Assembly: GCA_021613375.1 (NCBI GenBank)
Contig: CM038711.1
Span: forward strand, 23,367,223 to 23,431,222
Origin: Megaleporinus macrocephalus
Taxonomy: Eukaryota > Chordata > Actinopteri > Characiformes > Anostomidae
Reading direction: 5' to 3'
Length of the DNA stretch: 64,000 bases
A program made the position numbers and the translations under genes. Below the pieces are notes generated by a model. That model did not search any database, was not told the DNA's origin, and saw only the letters and a list, made by a program, of their open reading frames with translations. This document shows positions 1 through 46,659 of the stretch, in pieces. Numbering within the stretch: the first letter of the stretch is position 1; each line of letters opens with the position of its first letter.

Positions 1-2407
1 CACAAATACAGATACATACACACAAATACAGATACATACACACAAATACAGATACATACACACAAATACAGATACATACTACACAAATACAGATACATAC
101 ACACAAATACAGATACATACTACACAAATACAGATACATACACACAAATACAGATACATACACACAAATACAGATACATACTACACAAATACAGATACAT
201 ACACACAAATACAGATACATACTACACAAATACAGATACATACACACAAATACAGATACATACACACAAATACAGATACATACTACACAAATACAGATAC
301 ATACTACACAAATACAGATACATACACACAAATACAGATACACACAAATACAGATACATACACACAAATACAGATACATACTACACAAATACAGATACAT
401 ACTACACAAATACAGATACATACTACACAAATACAGATACATACACACAAATACAGATACATACACACAAATACAGATACATACTACACAAATACAGATA
501 CATACACACAAATACAGATACATACTACACAAATACAGATACATACACACAAATACAGATACATACTACACAAATACAGATACATACACACAAATACAGA
601 TACATACACACAAATACAGATACATACACACAAATACAGATACATACTACACAAATACAGATACATACACACAAATACAGATACATACTACACAAATACA
701 GATACATACACACAAATACAGATACATACACACAAATACAGATACACACAAATACAGATACATACACACAAATACAGATACATACACACAAATACAGATA
801 CATACTACACAAATACAGATACATACACACAAATACAGATACATACTACACAAATACAGATACATACACACAAATACAGATACATACACACAAATACAGA
901 TACATACACACAAATACAGATACATACTACACAAATACATATACATACACACAAATACAGATACATAGACACAAATACAGATACATGCACACAAATACAG
1001 ATACATGCACACAAATACAGATACATGCACACAAATACAGATACATACACACAAATACAGATACATACTACGCAAATACAGATACATACACACAAATACA
1101 GATACATACTACACAAATACAGATACATACACACAAATACAGATAAATACTACACAAATACAGATACATACTACACAAATACAGATACATACACACAAAT
1201 ACAGATACATACACACAAATACAGATACATACTACACAAATACAGATACATACACACAAATACAGATACATACTACACAAATACAGATACATACACACAA
1301 ATACAGATACATACACACAAATACAGATACATACTACACAAATACAGATACATACTACACAAATACAGATACATACACACAAATACAGATACATACACAC
1401 AAATACAGATACATACTACACAAATACAGATACATACACACAAATACAGATACATACTACACAAATACAGATACATACTACACAAATACAGATACATACT
1501 ACACAAATACAGATACATACACACAAATACAGATACATACTACACAAATACAGATACATACACACAAATACAGATACATACACACAAATACAGATACATA
1601 CACACAAATACAGATACATACTACACAAATACAGATACATACACACAAATACAGATACATACTACACAAATACAGATACATACTACACAAATACAGATAC
1701 ATACACACAAATACAGATACATACACACAAATACAGATACATACTACACAAATACAGATACATACACACAAATACAGATACATACTACACAAATACAGAC
1801 ACATACTACACAAATACAGACACATACACACAAATACAGACACATACACACAAATACAGATACATACTACACAAATACAGACACATACTACACAAATACA
1901 GATACATACTACACAAATACAGATACATACACACAAATACAGATACATACACACAAATACAGATAAATACTACACAAATACAGATACATACTACACAAAT
2001 ACAGATACATACACACAAATACAGATACATACTACACAAATACAGATACATACACACAAATACAGATACATACTACACAAATACAGATACATACACACAA
2101 ATACAGATACATACTACACAAATACAGATACATACACACAAATACAGATACATACTACACAAATACAGATACATACACACAAATACAGATACATACACAC
2201 AAATACAGATACATACACACAAATACAGATACATACTACACAAATACAGATACATACTACACAAATACAGATACATACTACACAAATACAGATACATACA
2301 CACAAATACAGATACATACTACACAAATACAGATACATACTACACAAATACAGATACATACACACAAATACAGATACATACACACAAATACAGATACATA
2401 CTACACA
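1..2407. repeat. 20/21-bp minisatellite array
   Basis: The first 2.4 kb is a nearly pure tandem array, about 115-120 copies, that runs off the left edge of the window. Two unit forms alternate irregularly: a 20-bp form (cacaaatacagatacataca) and a 21-bp form that ends ...catacta. Point variants cluster near 930-1075 (catgca, catata, catagaca) and near 1790-1890 (cagacaca in place of cagataca). Every reading frame of the unit lacks stops, so long open frames appear on both strands (1005-2447 + is the longest); they are low-complexity and not taken as genes. No function is inferred. Confidence 0.98.
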
Positions 2408-2446
2408 AAAACCATGTTACAGTGACACAAAAACCATGTTACAGTG
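2403..2446. repeat. 22-bp direct duplication at the array edge
   Basis: Two perfect adjacent copies of a 22-bp unit (acacaaaaacc...cagtg) sit at 2403-2424 and 2425-2446, exactly where the minisatellite ends. The unit starts with the array's own acacaaa, so it looks like the junction between array and unique flank was duplicated once by slippage. Confidence 0.9.
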
Positions 2447-4068
2447 ACTGAACCCTGTGACGAAGCCCTGTTGAATAAAGCAGTAGTGTTTGGTCACAGT
2501 GTACAGCTACTGCTGTGCCGCTTGTTCTGAACCAGAACTGGACAACAGGACATGTTTGCTTTTTGTCCGAGATGCTGCAGCTCTGCGTGTTTTGTCTCCC
2601 CCTGCTCCTCGGCGAGTGAGTCCAGGCATAGAGTTAGAGCCAAGGCTGACCTCTGCTGGCGGGGGGCGGTAGTGCAGGCAAAGTGGCGTCGTGCTAAAAA
2701 GTGGTTTGCTCTCATAATGGGGTCAGTGGCTCCCAGAGAGATGCGCCTCCTCACTGGAGAGCCCTCCTCCCCTCCTCCCGCGCTCGTCTCCTCTCCCTCC
2801 TGCACGGGAGGGGCCGGAGGAGAGGAGGAGCGCGAGGAAGACAAGAGGAGAAAGAAGGGATAGAAAGACGGGGCAGCCTGAAAGGCTCCGTTGGCTCCTC
2901 AGGCCAAGGGTTTTTTAAAACCTAGTGGCTTGGCCCTGCTCTTTTGCCAGCAGTCATTTTCAAAAAAAAAAAATATGCATACTCAGATAAGAGCCGAAGA
3001 ATAAGTATTTATCAACTGAAAACCATGTTTAATCCCACACGTTTTATTTTTTTTCCCCTCTCTCCCCCTTCTTTTTTCCTCTTATATTGGGGCACAAAAA
3101 CACAGCCTATCTCTCTTGGAGAGATTAATCTTGGAAAGCAGCTTTGAGGGGGAAGAGAGGGGGATGATTGCCCGCTCTTCTCTGGGAATTGGGTTTATGG
3201 TCCGGGGAGAAGCGCACGGGAAAAAGCAGCCGGAGAGAAATCTCCCCAACACAATGCCCACCAAGCTCCTGCATATCTGCTCTTATTACAGCTTAACCCC
3301 TTCATGCTCGCAGCGGCTGTCGTTCTTCAAAGAGCCCTCCGGTCGGGCTTGTGGGAAATGTGAGCCGTTTCTGGCCTCCTCCTTCCAGGCTATTGTTCCA
3401 CATAGTCCGCTGTAGAAGGTCTTGTGTCTGTTCGGCTGAGGACGGACTAACCTTTTGTATATGTCATAGCGCGGCTTAGCAGACCTACTGTATGCATCTC
3501 ACTATGAAGACTTGCTGTGTAACTCTTAGCGTCTCTTTCCTCAGTTTGACTTTCCACTGGAGGTGCTTCATACGCAATTATAAATTAATGTGTTGCGCTC
3601 AAGGGTCCATAGAATGTGGGGCTCATAAGGTATTGAGACGACGCGTTAAAATATTCATAAATAAGTATCAAAACGGATGCACGACTCCTAGATCTGAATA
3701 AACAAATGATTGTTGTGGGCTGCCGCGGATGAGAAGCAGCGCAAAGCAAATATTAGATAAATATAATATGACTGCTGTGTTTTTCCTGCCGTTCGAGTCA
3801 GATGAAGAACAATGTTTGCCTGTAAAGAATCCACGCTTAATATAAATGGGGAGAGTAAGGAAAGAGATGGAAAGAAAGGAAGAAAGAAAGGTAGGCATGT
3901 GGCTACAGAACAGGTACTCCCCTATGAAAGAGGGGGTGCTGGCCCTAAGATGGACAGACAGGGCCGGCGGGTGGCTGGAGAGAGAGATGGATGGAGGGAG
4001 GGGGGTGGAGGTGTGGGCACGTAGCTTATTATTTCTCTCCTCATGTGTTCTCCTGTCTTCCTGTGCAG
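2447..4068. other. Unassigned sequence, possible last intron of an upstream gene
   Basis: No convincing exon was found here. The stretch holds a mixed GC-rich block (about 2620-2870, with CT and GGA runs), an A-run at 2963, a T/C-rich tract at 3040-3080 and a region of balanced composition at 3100-3700. Purine-rich sequence at 3846-4020 precedes a good splice-acceptor-like pyrimidine tract ending at 4068. If the acceptor is real, this is intronic. Short open frames here have no recognisable domains. Confidence 0.4.
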
Positions 4069-4098
4069 AACCACACACTGAGCCAGCACGCGCAGTGA
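4069..4098 (+). CDS. Possible terminal exon of an unidentified gene
   Basis: A pyrimidine tract (tctcctgtcttcctgtgcag) ends in AG at 4068. In one phase the following sequence reads NHTLSQHAQ then a TGA stop at 4096-4098. In a second phase the frame stays open to a TGA at 4258-4260. The third stops almost at once. GC content rises sharply at this point and then falls into a long AU-rich tail with poly(A) signals, as expected for a last coding exon plus 3' UTR. I do not recognise the peptide. It could equally be a non-coding last exon. Confidence 0.3.
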   Translation, partial: NHTLSQHAQ

Positions 4099-4910
4099 GA
4101 GCGGCCTCGGCGGGACGCCCCGTTCAGCCGGAACCCCGACCCACGCCCGGTGGGGGACGACCATTTCAACATCACAGCCAATCAAAGTGTCATTTGCTAC
4201 TCACATGTAAAACTCTAACGATTCCGCCACCAGGCGCAGCTATTACGAACGGTGGGGAATGAATATTAATGGGATATGCTATTAAAAAAGAAAAGGAGAG
4301 GGGGAAAGGAGAGAAAAAGGTATTCTACGTGCAGTATTTTTTATCGTCCCTGCTTTCCATTTGTGCGTTCTTTTTCTTTTCTTTTTTTGGAACAAAAGAA
4401 AAAATGGAAAGGAAAAAAAAAGAAACGCCCCTCTGTCTCTGATTTTAGTCTCTAGAAATGCTTCACTTTCCTTGTCCTCTGTTGCTTCTTGTATAAAAAA
4501 AACTTCATAGGTGCCATTTTTTTTTCCTTTAATGCATTTCTTTTTCCCCCTATTGGTTTTTGTACCTTTTATTTCTTGCAGTAAATAGGTACTCGTGCCG
4601 TGTTGTGAATGCTTGCCAGTCGTAATATCTTTTTTTTCCTTTCTATTATTATTGTTATATATATTTTCTTTTTTCTAATTACATTTAAAAAAGACAAAAA
4701 ACATATAAATTGACAAAAACGTAATGGTTTTGATGGGATTTTGCAGTTCATGGGCCTTATGGTTGTTGTAAAAATGAATATCATCGATTTCAGTTCAACT
4801 GGATGATGTCTGCTTTTTAAATGTGAATTAACCAGATTGCAATAAAAACTAGTACAGTTGAAAATAAACAAATAAATGAATCATGAATAAAGGGAATATG
4901 TGTGTCTGCC
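4099..4910 (+). other. Probable 3' UTR of the upstream + strand gene
   Basis: The sequence has the make-up of a vertebrate 3' UTR: U-rich runs (4330-4700), short A-runs and a cluster of AATAAA hexamers near its end. The sequence right after the last hexamer is GU-rich (tatgtgtgtctg), as expected downstream of a cleavage site. No open frame of note exists on either strand. Which gene it belongs to cannot be told from this window. Confidence 0.5.
4841..4891 (+). terminator. Cluster of poly(A) signals
   Basis: AATAAA occurs at 4841-4846, 4863-4868, 4871-4876 and 4886-4891. A GU-rich element follows at about 4897-4912. The likely cleavage site is near 4905. It would end the upstream + strand transcription unit. 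Confidence 0.55.
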
Positions 4911-6432
4911 GTTTCTTTCTCCAAGCACAGCACCGTGCAGCTCTGCTGTCCAATGCCTGAGTCTGTTCTGTTCTCTCATCTCTACTCCGAGCTCTCTTTC
5001 TCCTCCTCTGTCCTCTTTACGTTTACACCTGTGAGAGTGCTGAAGGCCAATCCTGCGCAGTACACACACACACTAACTGTAGCGCTACGGAGAGACTGCT
5101 AACAGCATTAAACGTCTCTCACTAATTAAAATAGGTCGTCACTGTCCAAATAAAAGAGCTGCATGTCTGCTTTTGTTATTCTTCATTTATATAACTTGAA
5201 CGCAGCTGCTCTTTAGGTGTTGAAACAGTTTGTTACGAGTAGGCCAACAGGAAACATACATTAACCTCCATTAAAGATCTTTTTCCTAGCATGTTGGTGC
5301 TCTGACAGCTGTGATGTAGAGAGCTGGTTGTTTAGTGTAAATAAGTGTGCTTGTGTGAAAGCATATCAGTTAATTAATGCCAGTAACGGTTTAATGAGTA
5401 TTAAGTAATCTACAGGACAGGATGCAGGTTTGGTCTGACAGGTGGAAGGTAGCTGCAGCCTACAAACCAAAATTCAAATGTAAAAAATAGGGAAACAAAG
5501 TATGTCCCCTCACATTTCACTTACTCAAACAAAAAAAACCCAAAACAAATCATCGGAATATCATATAAATGAAGAATCAATTTTGTTGCCAATTCCTCAT
5601 ATTTTTCCTCTCATTTGTGTCAATAAAATTCTGGTCTAATCTGTATTGTACATATTTTAGCCAAATAAGTGATAGAAATAAAAGTGGTGACTGTGAGATG
5701 TTGGAGGAAATCCTATTAAACGTTTAAAGTTAATGTAATTGACAACTATTTTTTAAACTTTATTATCCTTAAAAAATGCTTTGTTATGATCTATTTAAAC
5801 GCAAAATATCAGCCGATATTGTAATAAGATAAATACAAAAAATCATATTTTTAGAGATTTTTCTCTTAAAACCCCAACATTGTTATTTCCGTTTGAAAAA
5901 AATATTATTAAATGTGTATACAGCTGCTCAAAGCTGTCTGGTCATGTACTAACATTCTTCTTCTGAGGTGATATTGTTGATATTATTACTACCAAAAAAG
6001 TCACTACTGAAGCATTTGGTATTGTTTGTTTGTTTATTTATTTATTTATTTGTGTTAGTGACACAGTGGAATGGAACACTAATTTTAATAACACCAACAT
6101 AATTAAGTTATAGAATCAGTCAATGCAAAAACATTTAAGCCTAATGAGTTTTCAGCCATGACTTCCCGCAACTCCTTAATTTAAAAAACAGGGATGGACG
6201 TGTCCCCTCCACCCGAATTTGCACCAGTGGCACAAGATAACTACATGTTTTATGGAGGAAATACGTTTTAAAGCCTGTTAGTGTATTAAAGCTCTTGTCA
6301 ATCAGATTATCTTTGATTTATAGAATATGGGCTAAAAAGATTTTAACTGTAATACTTTAATACAGGCCAACATATACAATCTATTTTTACAGCGCAGAGA
6401 AATAAATGAGCTGTTAACAAACACTCAGTTCA

Positions 6433-6435
<3 letters not shown>

Positions 6436-6494
<59 letters not shown>
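6436..6494. repeat. (TA)n microsatellite
   Basis: About 29 uninterrupted TA dinucleotides flanked by non-repetitive AT-rich sequence. Such tracts can extrude cruciforms and are highly length-variable. Confidence 0.97.
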
Positions 6495-6497
<3 letters not shown>

Positions 6498-8392
6498 AAC
6501 TGTACGGTCAGTGCTCATTTTCTCACATTCCTTACAATTAATTAACTCTCTATTTTTATGTATCCTTACTCTTCTAATGAAACATAACAGCTACATTTTC
6601 CACTGAAAGAGCAGCTGTGTTGGAGAGTGAGTTTAATATAATGCAGCTGATCTACTTTGGAGAGAGAAATGTCTATTTAAGGCTGTGGTTCCTATTTTGC
6701 CATTGCGCAGAGTTTCTGCTTTAATTGCATCCATGTGTTTAAGCAGCTGGTTCAGCCACTGAGCCTCATAACTTCTGCCGGACAGAAGGTCGGTACCATT
6801 CCCAGAAATCAGCCATCGGAACGCATCGATACACCACGGCACCCAGGGGGCATGTGAACTGGAGCGCTCGGGAGAGGGGTTTAGCTCACCATATGATTGA
6901 CTTTAACTGTAGGCCTTGACTTGAAAGCACACAGAAGGAGTACATACAGAACATATCATAATGTGTCTATTTGAGCTGATTATGTTCTCAGACAGGCTGT
7001 GAAGTGGGTCTGTTTGTATGGGATACATTTCTCATTAAACTAATAAACAAGTAAATATCCAACCCAGACCTGCTTCTCTTATTTAATATAGACTGTTGTG
7101 TTTATACAGAGTGTTATATAGTACATTATAACTGTTAACGGTTCAAAGCACACTGTTCACTCCTCAGACCTTTCATGTTGTGTAAGGAAACTATTGTGAT
7201 GTCATGAAAACAAGCTCATTTAGTCGTATGCAAAAGTTGAAACACTTCCAGCCAACTCAGTAACAAGCAACACACATCATCTACAGAGAACATATTTAAC
7301 TGGGTGTGTTGGGCTCAATTTCTGTCTATTTGTTTATTATATTATGGGAAAAACATCAAACATACTTTTGCACATCCAGTAAGTTAAATTTAGCTAATGA
7401 ATAGTAATTGTGCAGCAGTGTGTTCTCTGTGGAAATTGTTATTTTCACTAGTCACAAAGTGTATGTTGACCAGAGGTGATCAAGTTTTTGATACAACTGC
7501 ATGTTCAACCATTTGACCTACAGCAGTTTGGCTCAGTCTGTATATGTTATGAGGATCATTCTAACACTGACTGTTCTATTATAATTTGAAGCCCCAGTTA
7601 CAAGCGCAGCCTGTCTATGTAGAGAATACAGTTAGAAAATGATAATGTGAGAATGAATGAACTAACATTAACTAAGTAATCACATTTAATACAAGACAAA
7701 TGCAGGAAAGATGTTCTTTGAATTCAGTACGGAACAAGCCAGTTCAACCCCCAACTATTTTGAGGCAATTAAACTGAAAGATGTCTGACTTTTTATAAGG
7801 GAGAAAAAAATAATCTTTAAACTTTCCTAAAACTGGGAAACTGTACTTACTGTATTTTACAAAAGAAGTCAGTGACATGGACCGATTCCAAATTCCTAAA
7901 CTGGTATTTTACAGTCTTGACTTTTTACTATTTACATCTCCAAAATTTACAAAACACAACAGAGCAATAGCAACAAAATTGGCAAACTGTGTGGAGAAAC
8001 CTACCGTTCCAGCATATGAAGGGATTGCTGGGACTTTTCATGGCCTTTCCAGAACTAGTCCACAGGCAAGGTTTATATTCATCTTTAATTGAGGCTGAAG
8101 TCGGCTTCCTGTTGTGCAGCTTCTTAATCAAACGTTCTGTCGCACCTTAAATGCTGCAGCTTGTACAGAACCAGAACGTGACTGCAGCACTGTTTAGGTT
8201 GGAACAGAAAATTCACAAAACAAGCTGATGAATAGGAAGCCAACTTCAGCTCCCTCATCTTTAACAGGATCCCAGATAACTTTACTTCAAGGTTTGCTCA
8301 GCACAGTTCACGCCAGACAGTTTCTCAAACCTTGGACAATACCGAGATTCACTCAGCACTGAAGAGCCTGTGCAGAGGAGCAGTTCCACCCT

Positions 8393-8489
8393 AACAACAC
8401 AACCCCAATCATAGCCTGTAGGTGACGTTACCTGTACTAGGTACACAGCATGGCTGCTAAATACAGGCTATGATTGGAGTTGTGTTGTT
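8393..8489. repeat. 28-bp inverted repeat with a 41-base spacer
   Basis: The left arm (8393-8420, aacaacacaacc...gcctgta) and right arm (8462-8489) are reverse complements with a single mismatch. They are separated by 41 bases. The arms would form a stable hairpin. The arrangement fits a very small foldback or MITE-like element; no clear target duplication was seen. A structured RNA is possible but unsupported. Confidence 0.85.
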
Positions 8490-10654
8490 GACTTTAAGGC
8501 TTTTATTTTTATTTCGACTTTGGTGTGATCATAGCGGTGTCTCTCTATAAATCAGCCAATCAGAGCACAGCTCATCAAATTATTCATGATCTCACCAAAA
8601 AGAGATAGAAAGTAATTATTCCAATCAAATAATAGGGTGTAAGTGGACGTGTAAAACCATATCTAGGCATTTTTACCCCAATCAGAGTGACATACCTTCT
8701 GTGTAGACACCCGAGAACAATCTGAAATGCTGGCCTTATTCACTCTTAGGCCCTTTAAGGTGTTAGACCACTTATAACTGTTGGTATGTTGTATTATGTT
8801 ATGTGCCTTGTCGTAGATTATATAAGTCTCTGTTACATGTATGAAACACTAATTCTTCCAAAATATATTTCCTAAGTTGATGATGGGTGGTTTATGCACT
8901 GAAACACTACTTTACCACTCGTCCCTATGTAGCTGTGGACAGGATGTTCTCGCTGACACAGTCTTATCTTGCATTGACATTTTCAGACACCTGAAGAACA
9001 GTTCAGCTTCCGTTTCTTCTGATCACATTAATGCCCAAACATCACGCTTACTGAATACGTGCACATGAACACAGATTCCAGCCCAGTTACCACTCTTTCC
9101 TTAGATCCACATGAGGTGTAGCCATAGTCACCGTCCCTACTGAAACTCCTGTCAGGCTTATGCCACAGAGCATGGTAAGCTATTACCTGCTTAAACGTAT
9201 CATGCAGTACACCTGTCTGGATGCATCTGCACTCATTATGTTTCTTCTCTCATTTAACCGGTTGTTTCCATTAATTTGTCATCTGTATGCATATATACAC
9301 ACACTGTAAAGTCTTACTGAACCAAGAACATTGTTTAAAATAATTCACTCCAGGAATATTTTTTGCCAGTAAAAGCACTACACTGCGTTTACTCCTCCTC
9401 TCATTGGCTACCTGCCCTTAAATGATCTAACCAAGAGCAGCACTTTTAACATGATTGACAAGAAGTTAGAAAAGACCAACGGGCCAGGGATACTTCTTCA
9501 TCCTCTCATGTTGGACTGAAGCCAAACTGGACTACAGTGGCTCACTATCGCCTCTTCAGGTACAAAGAGGTACTACGAAACTGGACGGTTAGCTTGTTAG
9601 CATGCTAACTTTTATAAATATCTCTGTAACACAAAACATTAGACGTCTTTGACTTACTGTCAGAACAGTTTTATTATTGTTATTTATCGTACATATTGCA
9701 ACCTTGTTTATTCCTTTGTTTATTCGTTTTTTTTTAAGAAATAAATACTTACTGCCCAAATATCTGCATATTATTATTCTCATACACATTAGACTTTTAT
9801 ACAATGTGTTGCATTCGTTTACTAGGCATTTTTAATATATCTTCACTTTCATCTACTTAATACATTATATGTCTACTGTTTTTATTCAATACCCATATAA
9901 TGACATGCTATAGTTCTATAGTCACATTTAGCGCCTAAAAGCTTGTTGTATGCAATGAACTTGATCTGTGTCAAAATGTTGTGTGTAATATTTGTGTGTA
10001 AAAACACATGATCAATCACTAAGATGACCGCCAGTCATTCAAATTTGCCAGGGTGGTTAATAACCCTTTTCTTTGTTTTGACAAACTCAGAACACATATT
10101 TGTTACAGCTTTACAAAGACTTCACAAATCACAGGGCATTCAAATCTAACACAAAACTGATATATGGTGTTCTTAACTAGCTATCTGCCTTATAAGTTGC
10201 ATTACTTGGGAATAAAGCTTTATAACAGTGTTATAAGTTAATCAAAATCTCCATCACTTTATTTTAAGACTTCTGAACTCATCACAGTACCATATGCTTC
10301 ATAAAACATCTTCTGTTATCTTGCATTATTACTACCTGAAGCTATTAATCACGTTATTTATTGCCCAAACATGTGTTATGAAGTCCCTATGCAGGCTAGG
10401 AAGCCTTTAAACAAAGTTGATGAGATGGAAACATCACACACTAAAAAACATTACACAGTGCTATGAACAATGAAACTCTAAATGATCTCAGACAGAAATT
10501 AAATGTTAAATGGTGCAAAATGGTATGCACACACAGAAATCACTACACAATAATCATGAAGCAGTTTTAGTCTTTCAAAACTAATTAAACTCCCACAAGA
10601 AAAAAAAAAAAAAAAAAAATTCTCGATTGGTGGGCCACCACTGTTGCAGTGCGA

Positions 10655-10662
10655 TGACGTCA
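10655..10662. promoter_or_regulatory. Perfect CRE palindrome (TGACGTCA)
   Basis: The full 8-bp cAMP-response element lies about 1.2 kb upstream of the peds1 start codon, inside an imperfect palindrome (ccaccactgt ... acagtggcagtgg), and just after a 20-base A run. The flank could belong to an old retroposed sequence. Function is inferred only from the motif. Confidence 0.35.
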
Positions 10663-11599
10663 TACAGTGGCAGTGGAGTCCGACCTACAGAAAATTAAAC
10701 CATCATAAAGTTCTTCTCCTGAGTAACGTATCTAGCTAAAGCTGGAAAGCCTAAATAATATACTAGAATTAAATAAAAAATATTTTGCTCATTGCTTATT
10801 GGACCAGATAGATGCATCAACCTAAACAACAACCTAATAAATGGGTTTTTATTCTATTTTAGTAGTAATTAAAGTATTTTGAATAGTTATTACAACAAAT
10901 TTGAATAGTACTGGAGATGTACACCATATTGGGGCCGACATGTCTTAACAACAGACCTGTGAAGAAAGTGGGCTAGGCTAATATAAAAGAGCAAATAAAA
11001 CTATATTTACCACAATATCTGAAAACTGTTAATGAGACTTATGCTCTGTATTTCAATTGTTTAAAAAGCCTTAATATGAAGCCGCATCGCGAACTGGTTT
11101 AACATCACACTTATCATTAATGTGTCACACTGGCAGACGAGGGGGTTTATTTTCGACATGTATCCAAATGAAGTCGTGCTGTTTCCATTCAGCCTGTAGC
11201 TTCCAGCCTGTTTCAGACATCACCACTAACTCTGATCACACCAGGGCTCCTCCACATCTCACAGAAAGAGGAGAAAACGTCGAGGCTCGCCCTTCACGAC
11301 CGTCAGCAAAATCGACGCAAAGTCAGGACATCAGACTGTGACTAATGTTTTTTAATTTAGGTAAATTAGGAGTCAAACAAAACACAAAAAAACACATTTT
11401 CTTAATAAACTGTCGCTCTTTTCAGTGACAGCAGCTGAGAGTTGTAAGACGCTCCCTAAGCGCAAAAGTCACCAGACAGACACGAAAAGGAAACTTTCCT
11501 CAAAATATTCCTTTATTATGCCCTTCATTTTACGATTTTAACAACCGACACGTATATTTTTGATCGCTCCGGGTTTCCTTTTGAATAAACTTCAGACGA

Positions 11600-11831
11600 G
11601 ACGTATACAAACGACTGGAATGCGAAAGCGATGTTTGGCCGTGCAGGTCGTGCGTAGCTGTTTTAGTTCCGGGTGTGAGGTTTGTTGGGTTGGTCACCCT
11701 CCGTGAGTCTGAGAGAGAGCCGAGCAGAGGAGTGGCCCTGTAACACCCCTACTCACTCTATCAGCCGCTCCCTCAGCTCCTCTCGCTCACTAACGCGGTT
11801 TCATGCTCTGTCGCTGAAAGGGCTGGAGAGA
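11600..11831 (+). promoter_or_regulatory. peds1 promoter and 5' UTR region
   Basis: GC and CpG rise from about 11550. No TATA box is placed near the start. A GTTCCGGG (ETS-like core) lies at about 11666-11673, and a CCGGGTTTCC stretch at about 11570. The start codon sits in an ATGGCGGCGG context that resembles a YY1 or TISU initiator (last-strand match is partial). Together this suggests a broadly active, TATA-less promoter. An in-frame ATG at 11682 would add 50 residues but lacks family-like sequence, so the 11832 ATG is preferred. Confidence 0.6.

Positions 11832-46659
<34,828 letters not shown>

Larger units (their letters stand above)
4911..11599. other. AT-rich intergenic region between an upstream gene and peds1
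   Basis: No exon with coding support was found on either strand; open frames are short and have no domain-like content. The stretch contains a (TA)n run, a long inverted repeat at 8393-8489, a 20-base A run at 10600-10619 and a perfect cAMP-response-element palindrome at 10655-10662, listed separately. Composition rises gently in GC from about 11100 toward the peds1 promoter. Confidence 0.7.

Noticed and set aside
1005..2447. 480-residue open frame (Thr/Gln/Ile/His/Tyr-rich)
   Set aside because: It lies entirely in the 20/21-bp minisatellite, where all frames of both strands lack stops. It has no non-repetitive part.
11682..11831. Upstream in-frame start for peds1
   Set aside because: The added 50 residues are Ser/Arg-rich with no family counterpart, and the 11832 ATG has the expected N-terminal length.
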